64,000 nucleotides of DNA from Melanocharis versteri. Its lineage: Eukaryota; Chordata; Aves; Passeriformes; Melanocharitidae. The DNA is taken from NCBI GenBank assembly GCA_013397845.1, contig VZTG01004593.1, positions 72,044 to 136,043 on the forward strand, read 5' to 3'. This document shows, piece after piece, positions 50,995-63,049 of the stretch. The notes under the pieces were generated by a model. That model made no database searches. It had not been told where the DNA came from and saw only the letters and a program-made list of their open reading frames with translations. Position numbers and translations under genes: made by a program. Each line of letters begins with the position of its first letter. Position 1 is the first letter of the stretch.

Positions 50995-53900
50995 AACTCA
51001 TTTAAACCTAATGCAACAGCCACATTCAGTCACTCACAGAAAATTACCTGCAGAATTATGATCCCTTTAAACTTAAAATCTCCTCCACACATAAAAGTAA
51101 CATCTGTGCCAATTACTCCAAGGGCCCTTTCATACTTCTGGGTGGGTATCCTTTGGGTGGCTCTAACCGCTCTACAGCAGGAGGGCAGTGCACCACGTGG
51201 AAGATCACCCTTCCGAGGCGGGGCACACTGGCGGCTGTCACGGATCCCGGCTGGGTGGCTGTGCGTTTCAGCAGGGATTCCGCCCAGGCTGCCCTTCCAG
51301 AGCCAGGTGCGTGGCCTTCTGCTCCTTCTCTGCATTTAGTGTCTCGGGGCGGGGGGAGGAACACGGAAACCCTCAGCTCAGAACTGAGCTTCAATGGAGT
51401 TAACGACCCATTCCCATCTCTCTCAGATCCTCGGAGATCAGGGGAGTTATGCCAGATTTACACTCGCATAACTGAAACCAACGTTTAGAGCGCCACTATA
51501 AAAGAAGTGTGATAGTCCCGTTTTCTTCTAGCACCAGCTTGGCTTTTGTTGGGTCCACTGCATGTGTCTCATGCAGTAATGATGCACTTTAAATATGCTG
51601 GGGGGAACATTTTAGATATATAGCCTTTTCTTTTTAAAGAATTTTGTAAAAAATAGAACTTTTCTCTCTAATACTGTACAGTTTTCTTCAGAAGAGCAAA
51701 GAGAATTGTAAACTGTGGGTATGACACCAGATTAGGAGTGCTATTTGCTTTCTCAGCACAACAATTTGAACTGTGTTGGGAAAAGCATTGCAAAATGTAC
51801 TTGAAAAACAAATTTTTAATTAACAGAACTGTTTCTAAAACCACTGTTGCCAGTACTCATATGACTGCAAACTTGTTTTTGAAACTGCTAATCCAAGAGT
51901 GTCTGCAGGACCATAAAGTAGTTTCTTACTTAAACAAACTGAATGCGTTAAAAGAATAATTTCAGAAGATAAACATTAAACACTTTGGTTAACTGTTAAA
52001 CTTACTTCAGTAACTTTAAAAAAGCAACTAGTTAAAAAGTTAGTCTGCAGACTCTTAGCCTTTGCTTTTTCCAAGGGGCCCGGACAAAAAGTAGGGTCAG
52101 TGAACTCTGCCTACCTCACAGGCAAGTGCTTCGAGACCCTCAGGCAAAAAGGTGGGATTTAAGTGCAAAGTATTATCTGTGTTCATGATGGCCTCTGAAT
52201 ACTGGTTTGCTTGTTCTCTTTCGTAACAATGACTACTGCTGGCAAGTACTTAGGCCATGGTTTTCATTAAAACATTTGTTTTCCAATACATTTTTATTTT
52301 TTAAAGTTGAGTGAACATTGTTTCGTATATAACAGTCATTTTACAGTGGTGCTGGGAGTCAAATGGCTAATGATTTCTTCTAAATTTTAACTGAAATACT
52401 TAAAATGGCAGAATTAGCTCAACTGATGATTGTATATTAATTTGCATCAGGATAATGGTACTAGGTTTGCTGAAAGGTGTTCATAAATCGGGATTTGTAT
52501 ATAATGCGATCTGCTTAGGTTCAACTGCCACTTTCTTCCTTTGGTTTTTGAAAAAATCTTTCTTTCTTCCCTCTTGAAAGGTGGCTTGTTGCAGCTGGCT
52601 ACTTTTCAAAAGCCAGCTTAATTTTTCTTGGAAACTTGCCCACGTTCTTTTTGAACAATAGGCACATACCTCGAGTAGGGACCCTAATACTGCTCCCAGC
52701 AATGTCAATTAAAGGCTGTTGGTAATTTCTATAGGAGCAAATGTTTTAGATGCACACAATCTAGAGACCAGAGTGCGTATCATTAAAGGAAGAGCTGTTT
52801 TAACACCCTTGCCAGTTCAGAGAAACCATGACGTACTAATGTTGACAAAGATGGAGGCAGAATAGGGCCCCAAGTATCTGAAGGCTGCCAAGAAAATACC
52901 CAGAGTGTCTTCTGTTAAACCCCAAACTGTCAATCATATTTCACAGACTGTAGATGTTTCTAATTTGCTAAATTACAAATACATTTTCAAGTTCTACCAG
53001 GCAGAAATTTTAGCAGTAACTGGGGAGAGGATGGAAGGTTTTAGCCTCCCTTTCACTTTTATCCCAATTATGCAGCCTTGTCAAAGTCTTTAAGTGACTC
53101 ATCTGAAAGCCATCTTTTTAACATTGTAGAAGGAAATTGTGGCAATGGAAACATGATGACTTCATATGCAAGCTTTGACACACAAGAGAACGCCATGACC
53201 TAATGCTTCAAAGTTTCTAACCTTGCTTTGTACAATACACTTTTCATGTTGCTGCATTTCATCAAATTCATGGAGGTAGTTATATGTGTAAAAAAAATTA
53301 CCATAAAAGTAACATGTTGTATTATAATAATACATATTAAGTGTGCAAAATGCCGACAGATTTGTGTTGACCCTTTACAGTTGAACACAACACAGATTCA
53401 ACCTAATCTAACTCTGTAAACCTTTAAATTGATACATTAGAAGAATGATAGATAAGCAACCACATAATACAAGGCTATGATTTCATCAAAGGATTAGGGT
53501 GACATAAAGCACTCAAGCTCCACTCTCGTGGTTTTGTTACCAGAACCTCAAGATGGAATTTTCTTATTTTCCATTGTTGATTTTAAAAGGAAAAAAAAAA
53601 TCAAGATTAGAACGTTTCTATTTGAAACTTCTGTTTACATTCCATATTCCAAGAGTCACATTAATATTGGTACAATGCCATGTCAACATTAATATGACAT
53701 TTATGTTGTCTGCTGGTCTCTGGGAACTTTAGGAAATAACATACTATACAGTTTATAGGTATGTACTATCACATTTTGTTGGAATTATGTCTTCTGTACA
53801 ACCAGCTGCCTGCACAAATTCTGATTAGCTTATGACAAACAATTATCTCCCCAAAGGTGAAACCTGTTTCTGCTCTTCACATTTTAATACTGCCATTAGT

Positions 53901-55263
53901 ACTTCAGATCATCACTGTAAATTTTTTTATCATTTTGACATTTTTATTTACTGAATTGATACAGACTACTGATGTCAGAGCTCATCTCAGAAACAAAATC
54001 ACAGTCAGCCACTGCATAGTATATGACAATTCCCCACAAAAACTCTGACTCTACAGTTCGCATGGAATAAGTACGGCTGGAGTTACATATCCAATAATAA
54101 GATGCGTCATGCAAAGCATTATATGGTAATTAGAGCACATCTTGGAAGGTATGATAAGGCAGAAGGCTAAAGGCCAAGTGACTTTGATAACCAACCAAAA
54201 GCACAATAATTTCCTTTATGTGCACTGAAAGGTCTTATTGCTCCTATGAAATGGAAATTATACACTGAAATCAATGAAAACAGACCTGTGCATTGACTGG
54301 GTATTCTTGACAGAACTGGAAACTGATTGTGTCCAGAGTTAGAAAGCTGTTTTATAAGTAAATGAACTATATCCGATGCTGTAACATAAGGCTGAATCTT
54401 CAGTAAAGACTTCTGATGACAATAGAGAACATAAGTGAAGCTCAAATGACTTTGTATATAGAATAATAAATGTCACCAGAACCTGATGAAAATACTGGGT
54501 TTTAATATGTACAGTTGGGTTTCATACCTATGTACTACAAGAGCTAGACAGGGTAAATGTCCCTTTTCTATGAAACAATTTGGGCTGTTGCACATTTTAG
54601 TATCTTTGTTATTCTTCCACCAATTTGTCTGTTCTGATAAAGTCAGTTTGTTGCACTACCAGGTTGCATGAGTAACAGAGCAGAATGTGACCCTATACCT
54701 AAAATTACTCTTGGAGTTTAACTATCTGTAGAATTTACTCTGCAGTAATTAGCATAGTACTAATTACATTGGAGTAACAGTTTAGGGAGAGCAATTAGGA
54801 TGTACCGTGCCTGCAGGACTCAGATTTCTTCTGCAAACCAAGTGGACACATTGAATTTCTAGAAACCAGACATGTCCATAAAATGCTAAATTGCAAATAA
54901 CATCCACTGAATAAAAAGGCCAGAAGTTTATAATTCTCTAAATTTTGTTCTCTGATAATCATTACACTGTATGCTATTTTTAATAGCCTAATTTAGGCAC
55001 TCTATTTAATAAGCTACATAAAATAGATTTATGTCCTTCCACTAGAAAGAAATCAATTCTTCAGGCCATACTTGTCATTTATATTATAAAGGATATTTTT
55101 GTTCCAAGAAATTAGTTATCCTGATTCCTATATTAATGGCAAGTTGCAATACCAGAAGTGACACAAGAATTAGATTATCTTTTTAAAATATGTGAATTAT
55201 ACTGAAGACATTTAATATATTTCGTGTCACTCCACATTGTGGCTCCATGACAGTTACATCTTT

Positions 55264-55285
55264 CCCTCCCCTCCCCACTCCCCCC
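55264..55285 (-). other. STOX2: Strong G-quadruplex motif in STOX2 sense strand
   Basis: On the minus strand four G-runs of 6, 4, 4 and 3 bases are separated by loops of 3, 1 and 1 nt. This meets the usual G3+N1-7 rule and lies about 750 nt after the STOX2 stop codon. Confidence 0.75.
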
Positions 55286-56032
55286 TCTCTGCAAAGGCCC
55301 ACCTCCTCACTGGTGACTATGGAAGGTCAAGTAGCAAGTCTCATCAAGTAAACATCTCTCACATTTTTGAAACAAAAGGAGGAGCTTCCCCCCTTCCCAC
55401 CCTCCATACCTAGAAAAAAAGCAAATCAAAACAAACCCCAAACCTCCTCTTACTTGCTTAATCAGGTATTTGTAAATTTGTGTCACAAAAATGCACAGTG
55501 AAAATGACTGATTAGTATTAATAATTCACATATAGAGCTGAGGTCATGACTTGTCATGTTTGGCATTGTTTTTCCTCATGGTGATCCTGGCTGGTTACTT
55601 TCAGCAGTGGCTCAGTTTTTGAAGAAAAAAATTATGAACTCTGCAGCAGAGTTTAGCCTCTGACCAGGGGCATCACACATCTGTGGCATTTTTTAAAATG
55701 AAGTTGGCAACTGCATGGACATTGAAAATGCAGATTACACTTACAGTGTCTAGACTTTCATATATGTGCTCAGTTACAATTAAGTGAAGCAAAAAGTGTA
55801 CATATTATCCCTACTGCTATTCTGTTGCTACAGAGCCGCAAATGTGAAAAGCAATACCTTGAAATAAAGACTTCTTTGTTGCCCCTAGTCTACATAGCAG
55901 CACAGTTTAAGTAAACACTAAAACTGTGGTTGAGATGCTTGTTTTACTTTTCCCCAAAGATGTAAACATCAGTCCCAGTGTCGTAAACTTTGCTGTATAG
56001 GATGAGACAGACGATCTGAGGCAGGCTGACTA

Positions 56033-56228
56033 TCAGACACTAGTGACAGAAGCTTGCAGGCAGTTACCAGGTTTCTGCAGTTTCTCAGCTTCACTCGTGG
56101 GTGGGTCTGCAGTGGCTCGGAAGTTGAACGTTGGGCCTGCGCCACCATGTGCAGGGCTCAGAGCAGGATTCTGACGTCTGTTGCTTTCAACAATACTTGA
56201 AGTGTTGGATGCCAGGCTCTCACGAGTA
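56033..56228 (-). CDS. STOX2: STOX2 terminal coding exon
   Basis: Too short to stand out as a long frame. Read on the minus strand after TTCTTTTCCATTCCAG it encodes 64 residues: TRESLASNTSSIVESNRRQN, PALSPAHGGAGPTFNFRATA, DPPTSEAEKLQKPGNCLQAS and VTSV, then TGA (56,033-56,035). This matches the conserved STOX2 C-terminus. Phase 2 entry: its first base completes the Arg codon begun in the previous exon. Confidence 0.95.
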
Positions 56229-59200
56229 CTGGAATGGAAAAGAAATATATATACACACTCATATATGACGTGCCTAGTTATCTACCGACCAGACAGGAAA
56301 GGAGAATAGAGTGTTTTATAACAGGTTTCCTGTGTTTGTATGTAATGTCACATCAATGAATCATCTCATTTTGACAGTACACATATGTTCCTCCAAAACG
56401 CGTCCCAGAGGTGCTCAGCAGTCATCATACCATAACATAGGTATAGCATGGCTGGAACTGTCACACAAAACTGTAAGCTGAACAAGTATCAAGCATCTGG
56501 ATTTTTCACCCAAGGAAATAGCTTCCATCTTGCACTTGGAATGTGCTAGTTTGCTTTCCTGACTGGTGCAGTTTTGCACAAAGTAGCTTCATCAAATCAC
56601 AGCTCTGTGACTAGGGAGAGCTAGGACAGCAATCATATAACACAGCATCCTCTGTTGTCTCCTCTTCTACCTATGTTTTTGTACACAAAATATTAAAAAA
56701 AAGTTTTACCTTACATTAAACCCATGATGCTTCTAAATGCAACACTTCAATTTTGCTTTGCAGCTGAGATGATTGCAACTTACCAAGACAATGAGAAATC
56801 TTAACTGCCTGGCCTGTGATCTTGCCCTGAACAACTAGAGCTGCTATTTCATTCAGAAAATGGACAACGTTCCTTTAGTTCTAACATATCGTTTAACCAC
56901 AAGAGCGACAGGACACTTAACACTTTTAAAGATTAAGCCTTTCAATGATACATCTAATTATGAACGCAGGGAAGCTTGTATTTTATTCTACAGCTTTTAA
57001 AAAGCTCAGCCATGACATGCTAAGGCTACTTTTACCAGTACTACTCTTTTTGTTGTCTTTACACTATTGAATAATTTTTGATCTCCAAATAATACGTGCC
57101 TGTTCAGGAACAGATTTGCTTCCAAACATCCATGTGGCCCCCTGGTTATGTATCCTTCACCTGTACCCCTACTTCTTTGTCAAATGACATCACCACTTGC
57201 TATGGGGATGTTTACAGAATACATTTAGAGGACTGAATGCAGTCATTAAATAAGCGCTAGAAACAAGGATACTAATGACAAAAGTTTCATAGTCAGTTTA
57301 AAGTCAACCTAAATTTACCTGCTACTGAAAGGGGTAGTTCTTGCCTGCCTTGTGTGGACCTGACCCTGCCACATGTTTCTGCTGCTTCCCTGACTAAGCC
57401 TTGCAAGGCAGCCAGACAGATCAGGGACTGCTTTCAGTTAAATACTAGCCCTAAGAAAAAGAAAAAAAAAGATTAGTGCTAGCATCAAGGGAGAGTAGGA
57501 ATGCACAGCTTTAGATGTGGCAGGGGAGAAGTGTGTCAGTGCATGGCATAGGGGAAGGAAAAAATACTTTTCCTAGTTGTAGGGCAGATTTAAATAATCT
57601 TAAACTGACTGAGTCTGGAAAGTCAATGAGGCTTTTAGGAAAACTCTCAAAGATCTTTTAAACTGGTCAAAATGGTACTGATATTCTTCTGCCAATGATT
57701 GTCTTATTGTCCATAGTTCCAAAGAGCTATGATGGGTGACACACATAGTAAATGATTCCTGTGAGCTGCAATGATGTATGGTGCACTTCTCTTGCTCATT
57801 TCTTGATTCCTCTCCCTCTGCTTTTTAATGAAAATAGATGCAAATCTTAGTTTTCAGAGATGATTTAGTACTGTATCATTCTTTATGAGACCACCAATTC
57901 CAGATCTTCAAACATGCTCAAGTCTGATATTACAAACTGACTATTACAACATGTATACACAAAAACTGCATTGAAAATTTTGCATGCAGAGTAATGCCAA
58001 AATTAGCTTTCTTTAGGTGACAAAGGAGCAACAGTATTATATAAGCTCTAAAAATAAAGGAATAAAATTAATCTTGACAGTTAACATTTACTATATGTAA
58101 CTTGCATAAAAGCAATGCACAAAATACTGTGAGGCTTTTTTTCCCAGTGGTAATTAACATGTTCACACATTTTGCACACAAATACTTTGGAAGTCAAATG
58201 ACCATTGCAAATCTCTTTAACTACAGCCATTTCTTCCTAGATTTTTTTTTACTGTCCTTTTTTCAATTTATCAGACTTTAAAAATATATTGTTTCTTTTA
58301 TAGTGTGAAATTGGTAATTTTGATTCCCCAAACAATGTTGCACACTTCAGTTTGATTGAAAAGATACTACCCCACCTCAGGAAGCAGAGTTACATCATCA
58401 GGGGAGGCCAGAAGAATATACCTGAGGAACATCACTATATGCACGACCTGTTCTTATATTCTTCCCTAGGCAGCTGCTAAAGGACACTGTCAGACCTAGG
58501 TGAATCTTACCAGATGAATGCTGGATGGCTGTTTTGTATTTCCTGGAAAAGGGCTGTGGAGTACACTTTTTATTATAAGGTAGGATAACAATAATAACAT
58601 GGTACTTTTAGCCAATGGGCTGAATTCACCCTCAGCTCAATTTATTTTTAGATACTTATACCATGAAGTGATCAAAACTTGGCAAAATCATCACATTTAA
58701 TCATTTTGATGCAAAGCTCACGAAAAAGCTTTGAAATATCCAGACTATATGCTGGTCTCACAAAACAAAATACCCTACAGAATGTTTTGGTTTGGATTTT
58801 TTTAAGCTTACTTTATGTGGCCTTGACAAAAAATTGTATTTATTAATAAGTAAACAGTAAAATTTTTTTAAAAAGTGATGTGTGGAACACGAACATAACT
58901 GAAAGCTGCTCATCTGTTTCCCTTTTGATTTAAACAAAGTGGTATAGCAGTACTAAATCCAGTATGCTCACCACATCCTGTTCTCTTGCTAGCTAAGTTT
59001 AACATAAACAGAAATTTTAGCTGTTGTGTAAATAATTAGGGAAGAAAATGTCTACCACTGTATTAATCAGAAACAGAAGTTTGATATTCAGCTAGCATAC
59101 AAAATAGTAGTCCAAGAACTGATTTTTAATCCAGTTGATATCCTATCCTGGAGGTGACTCTCATACTCTGCGGAGTATGACAGGCTGAGCAAGATGCAAA

Positions 59201-62200
59201 CACCACAACATATTCCCCCACAAAAACTGACTGCAAGTATAGCACGTCAACTACTGGAAGAGATCACATTTGAAAAAGGAAAGTGCAAACAGTTTCATAC
59301 AACAGTTCTATGTGAGAAAGATGTCAGGCACCTGCAGAACAATCAATAACGCAAATTCAAAGCCTTCTCAAGCTTCTTTTTTAGGGTGGACTCAGTGTCA
59401 GTGGTATGATTTACTCAAATTATTTTTCAGATTTTTTACTCAGAAAAAATATACATTCGCTAGAAGCCTGCTCTAGTTCGATACATCACTTCAAGCTGCA
59501 CCAGGCTCACTAATTTCTGTCTTGTCATTAACATCAAGTGGGAGTAACCATCAAATCCAAAGGAATTTCTTCCAGAGTGACAGGACTTCAACTGAAAATG
59601 AAATTTAGTCCTGTGTAGAAACGGGAAATTCTTCACATGCCTTTCTGAGAGCTTTTGCTATTGATGTAAAAAATTATATACTTCTGAGGAATAAGAACAC
59701 CATTTACAGGGGAAAATTTAAAAAGTGACCAAAAAAACCAAACAAAAAACCCCTTTTTTCACATAATACAAAATCAGTCTTGGAGGTTTTATTTTTAAAC
59801 ACAGGCAATAAATAATTTAAGCTTAAGTAAGACACTAAGAGAACTACTACTGTAAATTCTTTCTGTGTTCTTAGAGTCATTGTTCTGAACTCTGATGAGT
59901 TGCTATGCAAGCCAAACAAAACTGGTTATGCTCCATTCCATCAAGGACCTAGGACTGCCAAAGGTCAGACAGACAAGGAAGAAGGCTCGAGTAAAGGACT
60001 CTTAACCTGGAAATGAACTTGTGAAATCTCCAGGGCACGTAATGCACCAACAACTCTCTCCTCCCTGCACTTGTAAGACTTTTAGCACACTGAGACTTCC
60101 ACGATGCCTGAAATCCCTGGAACAATTACTAACCAGCACCACCACACACTAACATCTGGACTCTTTTCCCAAGTATCTTAGACAAGGCACCTCTCTCTCA
60201 GCAGTGTTAAGTCACATGTGAAGTTCAAATATCCTGAGCATTTTTAACTTGCAGGGGGAATGGCTATTCCAGTCTCACCACTTTAGAATGGTGACTAGAT
60301 ACACCTCCAAAATTTTTGAAGAAAACAAACAAGGAAGCCCTAACACAAAACAATATGATTTGTTTTTCTTTTTGTCTGAGCCAAAGATTATGCCACCTAG
60401 TCATGCCTAGTCTTTCCATTAGTCTTGTTGGTGGTATCTTAGAGGGAAAGGGGAGGGAAGAGTATGTAGGAGCTCATCCCTTTTATTCTAAAAGCAAACA
60501 CAAGTTTAATACAGAAAAAGAAGGATACAGGGAGGTTTTCAGCAAACAGAAAATGAACTAATACAGATTCAATGCTGCAAATGGTCATTGGTTTCTTACT
60601 GTATGCTGGGAAACCCAAACCCACATATCTGAATAGAGGATTCCAGAGCTGTAGAAAACACTGTCTGAAAAGGTGTGACATTTTTTAATACAGCCCTACA
60701 TTCTGTCACCAGCATCACACACCCATAAAATCATAAATGGAACCTCCTAGTCTGTAAAGCTGCAATGAATGTGACAGTCCTACCGTGGAGAGTTGAACCC
60801 GCTGTCCACAGTAATGCTGCTGCTGTCCATGCTGTCCAGGCGGGCTGAGTGGGTGGCTCTCTGGTTGTTGCTGTTTTCTGTTTCCTTCGGGGTGAGAAGA
60901 GTAAGATTCTTCTCAAACTTTCGCTGCAGATCCCTTTCCTTTTCTCTCTCTAGGAGCCACTGCATCGTACCAACGTCATCCCTGTTCTTTTCTTCCTCAG
61001 CATTTTTGTTGGTTCCTTCCTCTGAGTCATCATCATCAGATACATTGTAGTAGTCAAAGGAGGCCTCCTGGTTCCCGGTTGTCTCTTGCTGTCTCTGAGA
61101 AACGGGCATGACCTGTGTGACTGAGGTTACCATCGCTTGTTCAAGTTTCTCACATCTGACTGGCAATGTGTCAGAGGGGGTCTTTTGATGGGGCTTTAGC
61201 AGAGGTGTGTTAGACTTATGATAACTATTCACAGAAAGAGTGTTGTGCAGAGGCTTAAAGAGTGTATCCTTGCTAAATATTTCTTTCCTTTTATCAAGGC
61301 TGCTTGATTCAGTGCTATGGTGTTGAACCAGCCGCCCGTTAGCAATCACCTCTGGAGTTTGGCCAGCAATCACTGAACCACTGCTTGGGCCCTTTGGGGA
61401 CTCCTCCTTGTGCATCCCAGGCTCCCTAGCAATATGCTGAGACTGTCTTTCTGTGGGAGTCATTTTTTTTAGCCCATCTGTCCCTGTTAGTGTATCATGA
61501 TCCTCTTTATTCTTTCCCAGTGGTGATGGAGCGGTAAGCACAGTCTCACTGGATGTGTTGCACTGAAAATAGTCATCAACTGCAGATTTTGTTGTGCAGG
61601 AGTTGAGCTCACTATATGATGGCAAATTCTCTGTAGGCTTGCCTTGTTCCAATAGGCTACAAGAACTGGGGGTTTCTACACTGCCACCGGCTATTTCAGG
61701 GATGCAAGTCTCTTTGTAGCTTGCAGATGAAATCAGAGCCCTTTGATGACTGAGCGACTGAGATGGCCTTAAGGTACTATCATCAATGTAGGTTTGGCTA
61801 GTTGTTTGGTCATCTGGGCTACAGCCTTCACCTATATCTTCAGGTGTGCCTAAAGTAGCTGAGCCCAGAGGTCCCTTGGAGTTATCCATGGATCTAGACC
61901 TTTCTTTAGCCTTACTGGACCGCTCATTCCTTGATCTTCTATCCTGTGTATGGCTGTGGCTCCGATGGACCTTGGAGTGGGAGCTTCCCCTGGAAGGTTC
62001 AGGGAAAGGCATTTCAGTTCTTCTTTTGGCCAGTTCACCAGACACATCCCACTCTGGTGTCATGGGAAAGTGAGATTCAATCATGTTAGGATTGCTGTGC
62101 ATTATATAATTATCTCCCTTGTGTTCTATTATAAAACAGCCTTCCCGTGGGGATCGAGTCAAGGGATCATAGAACTCATACTCCCTTTCAGCAGGAATAT

Positions 62201-63049
62201 CCAAATGAGAGCCATCTGATGGGTCTCCTTTGGACACCCGGGTCTTGCTGTGTGACCTCGATTTCCCATGAGACTTTCTGTGATTCCTGCTCTTTTTACT
62301 TCGTCCACTGTGGTGAGCTGAAGACCCTGCTTTGCTTCGTTGGGCTTTTTCTTCTTCAAGTTTCTTCATTAGTGCAGTGTGTCTCATGACATTTTCCACA
62401 GTCAAGTCTGGGTTAATGCGCCTAATAATCTCCATTTCTACCTCTCTAGGTATAGTGGTAGGGGTGTCCTCGTCCCTTAGAGGCCACTCCTCTGGAGGAA
62501 ACTGGGCAGAGAAATTTGCCAACTGTTTGGTCTTATCCTTCTTGAAACTTAATCGGAATAATTTTAGTCCAAATTTCTTAGACTGCTTTTCTACATCCTT
62601 AGGCTTTGTGAGCGTCTCTGCTTTATATGAAAAATTGACAGTACTTTTACTTTTCTCAGTAGGTGGGACCTGACATAATGAAGGAGGACAGTATGAGTCT
62701 TTACAGTCTTTTGCTGATTTCCTCTGTAGGGTAGATGCATGCATGCTGTGCATGTCTTCTCTGCAACAATGGCAGGAGTCGCAGTGGTTTTTGGGTAGTG
62801 TTCGGTCCCTGACACATCCCGAGGTGGAGGGAGTTATAGTTCCTTGTTGTGGAGAGGTACATTGAGACCTGTCAGGTATCCTCTCATCCAAATGGTACCA
62901 TTTACTGTTAGTTCTTATGAGAGATGGTGTTATAAAGTAAGTCTGTGGGGTTACAATGAAATAACCATCCGGAGTTGGGTATATTTTCCTCTCCCGTACA
63001 AGCATATTCAAAGTATGTCGAAGGATTTCTGGACTGGGTGTTGGAACTC
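56033..63049 (-). CDS. STOX2: STOX2, storkhead-box protein 2 (3' part: last two coding exons)
   Basis: Storkhead-box 2 is a nuclear winged-helix protein related to STOX1, implicated in trophoblast and placental gene regulation in mammals; its bird role is not established. The two exons join CCACG|T to encode about 820 residues, against 926 in human, so roughly the first 106 residues lie beyond 64,000. In order: the C-terminal part of the winged-helix domain (62,889-63,049, from VPTPSPEILRHTLNM to SKWYHLDE), a Cys/His cluster HCDSCHCCRED (62,754-62,786), a basic FKKDKTKQ region, two Arg/Ser/Lys/His-rich stretches (62,232-62,309 and 61,890-61,988) that look like nuclear-targeting sequence, an acidic SDDDDSEEG segment near 61.03 kb, and a charged helix WLLEREKERDLQRKFEKNL near 60.93 kb. 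It is convergent with ENPP6. Confidence 0.96.
56229..60783 (-). other. STOX2: STOX2 last intron
   Basis: 4.56 kb intron with donor CCACG|GTAGGA (60,783) and acceptor CATTCCAG (56,229). AT-rich with no gene or clear repeat recognised. Reading through the donor gives an immediate in-frame TAG, and a minus-strand AATAAA lies at 60,482-60,487. Confidence 0.92.
60784..63049 (-). CDS. STOX2: STOX2 large penultimate coding exon
   Basis: A 2,266-nt exon that carries most of the protein. The acceptor TCATTTCTAG|GAGTTCC sets its start; the frame upstream to 63,149 is intron read-through and does not belong to the protein. The first base of the opening Gly codon comes from the previous exon (phase 1 entry). 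It ends ...GFNSPR with the Arg codon split by the donor. Confidence 0.95.

Larger units (their letters stand above)
50500..56032 (-). other. STOX2: Inferred STOX2 3' UTR
   Basis: Mammalian STOX2 has a multi-kilobase 3' UTR, and this AT-rich stretch lies directly downstream of the stop. Minus-strand polyadenylation hexamers include AATAAA at 50,989-50,994, 52,293-52,298 and 53,943-53,948, and ATTAAA at 50,555-50,560. The last would end the message near 50.53 kb. The UTR contains a strong G-quadruplex motif (55,264-55,285), a Pumilio-type element TGTACATA (54,506-54,513) and an unexpectedly GC/CpG-rich block (51,120-51,440). The extent is inference, not read directly. Confidence 0.45.
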
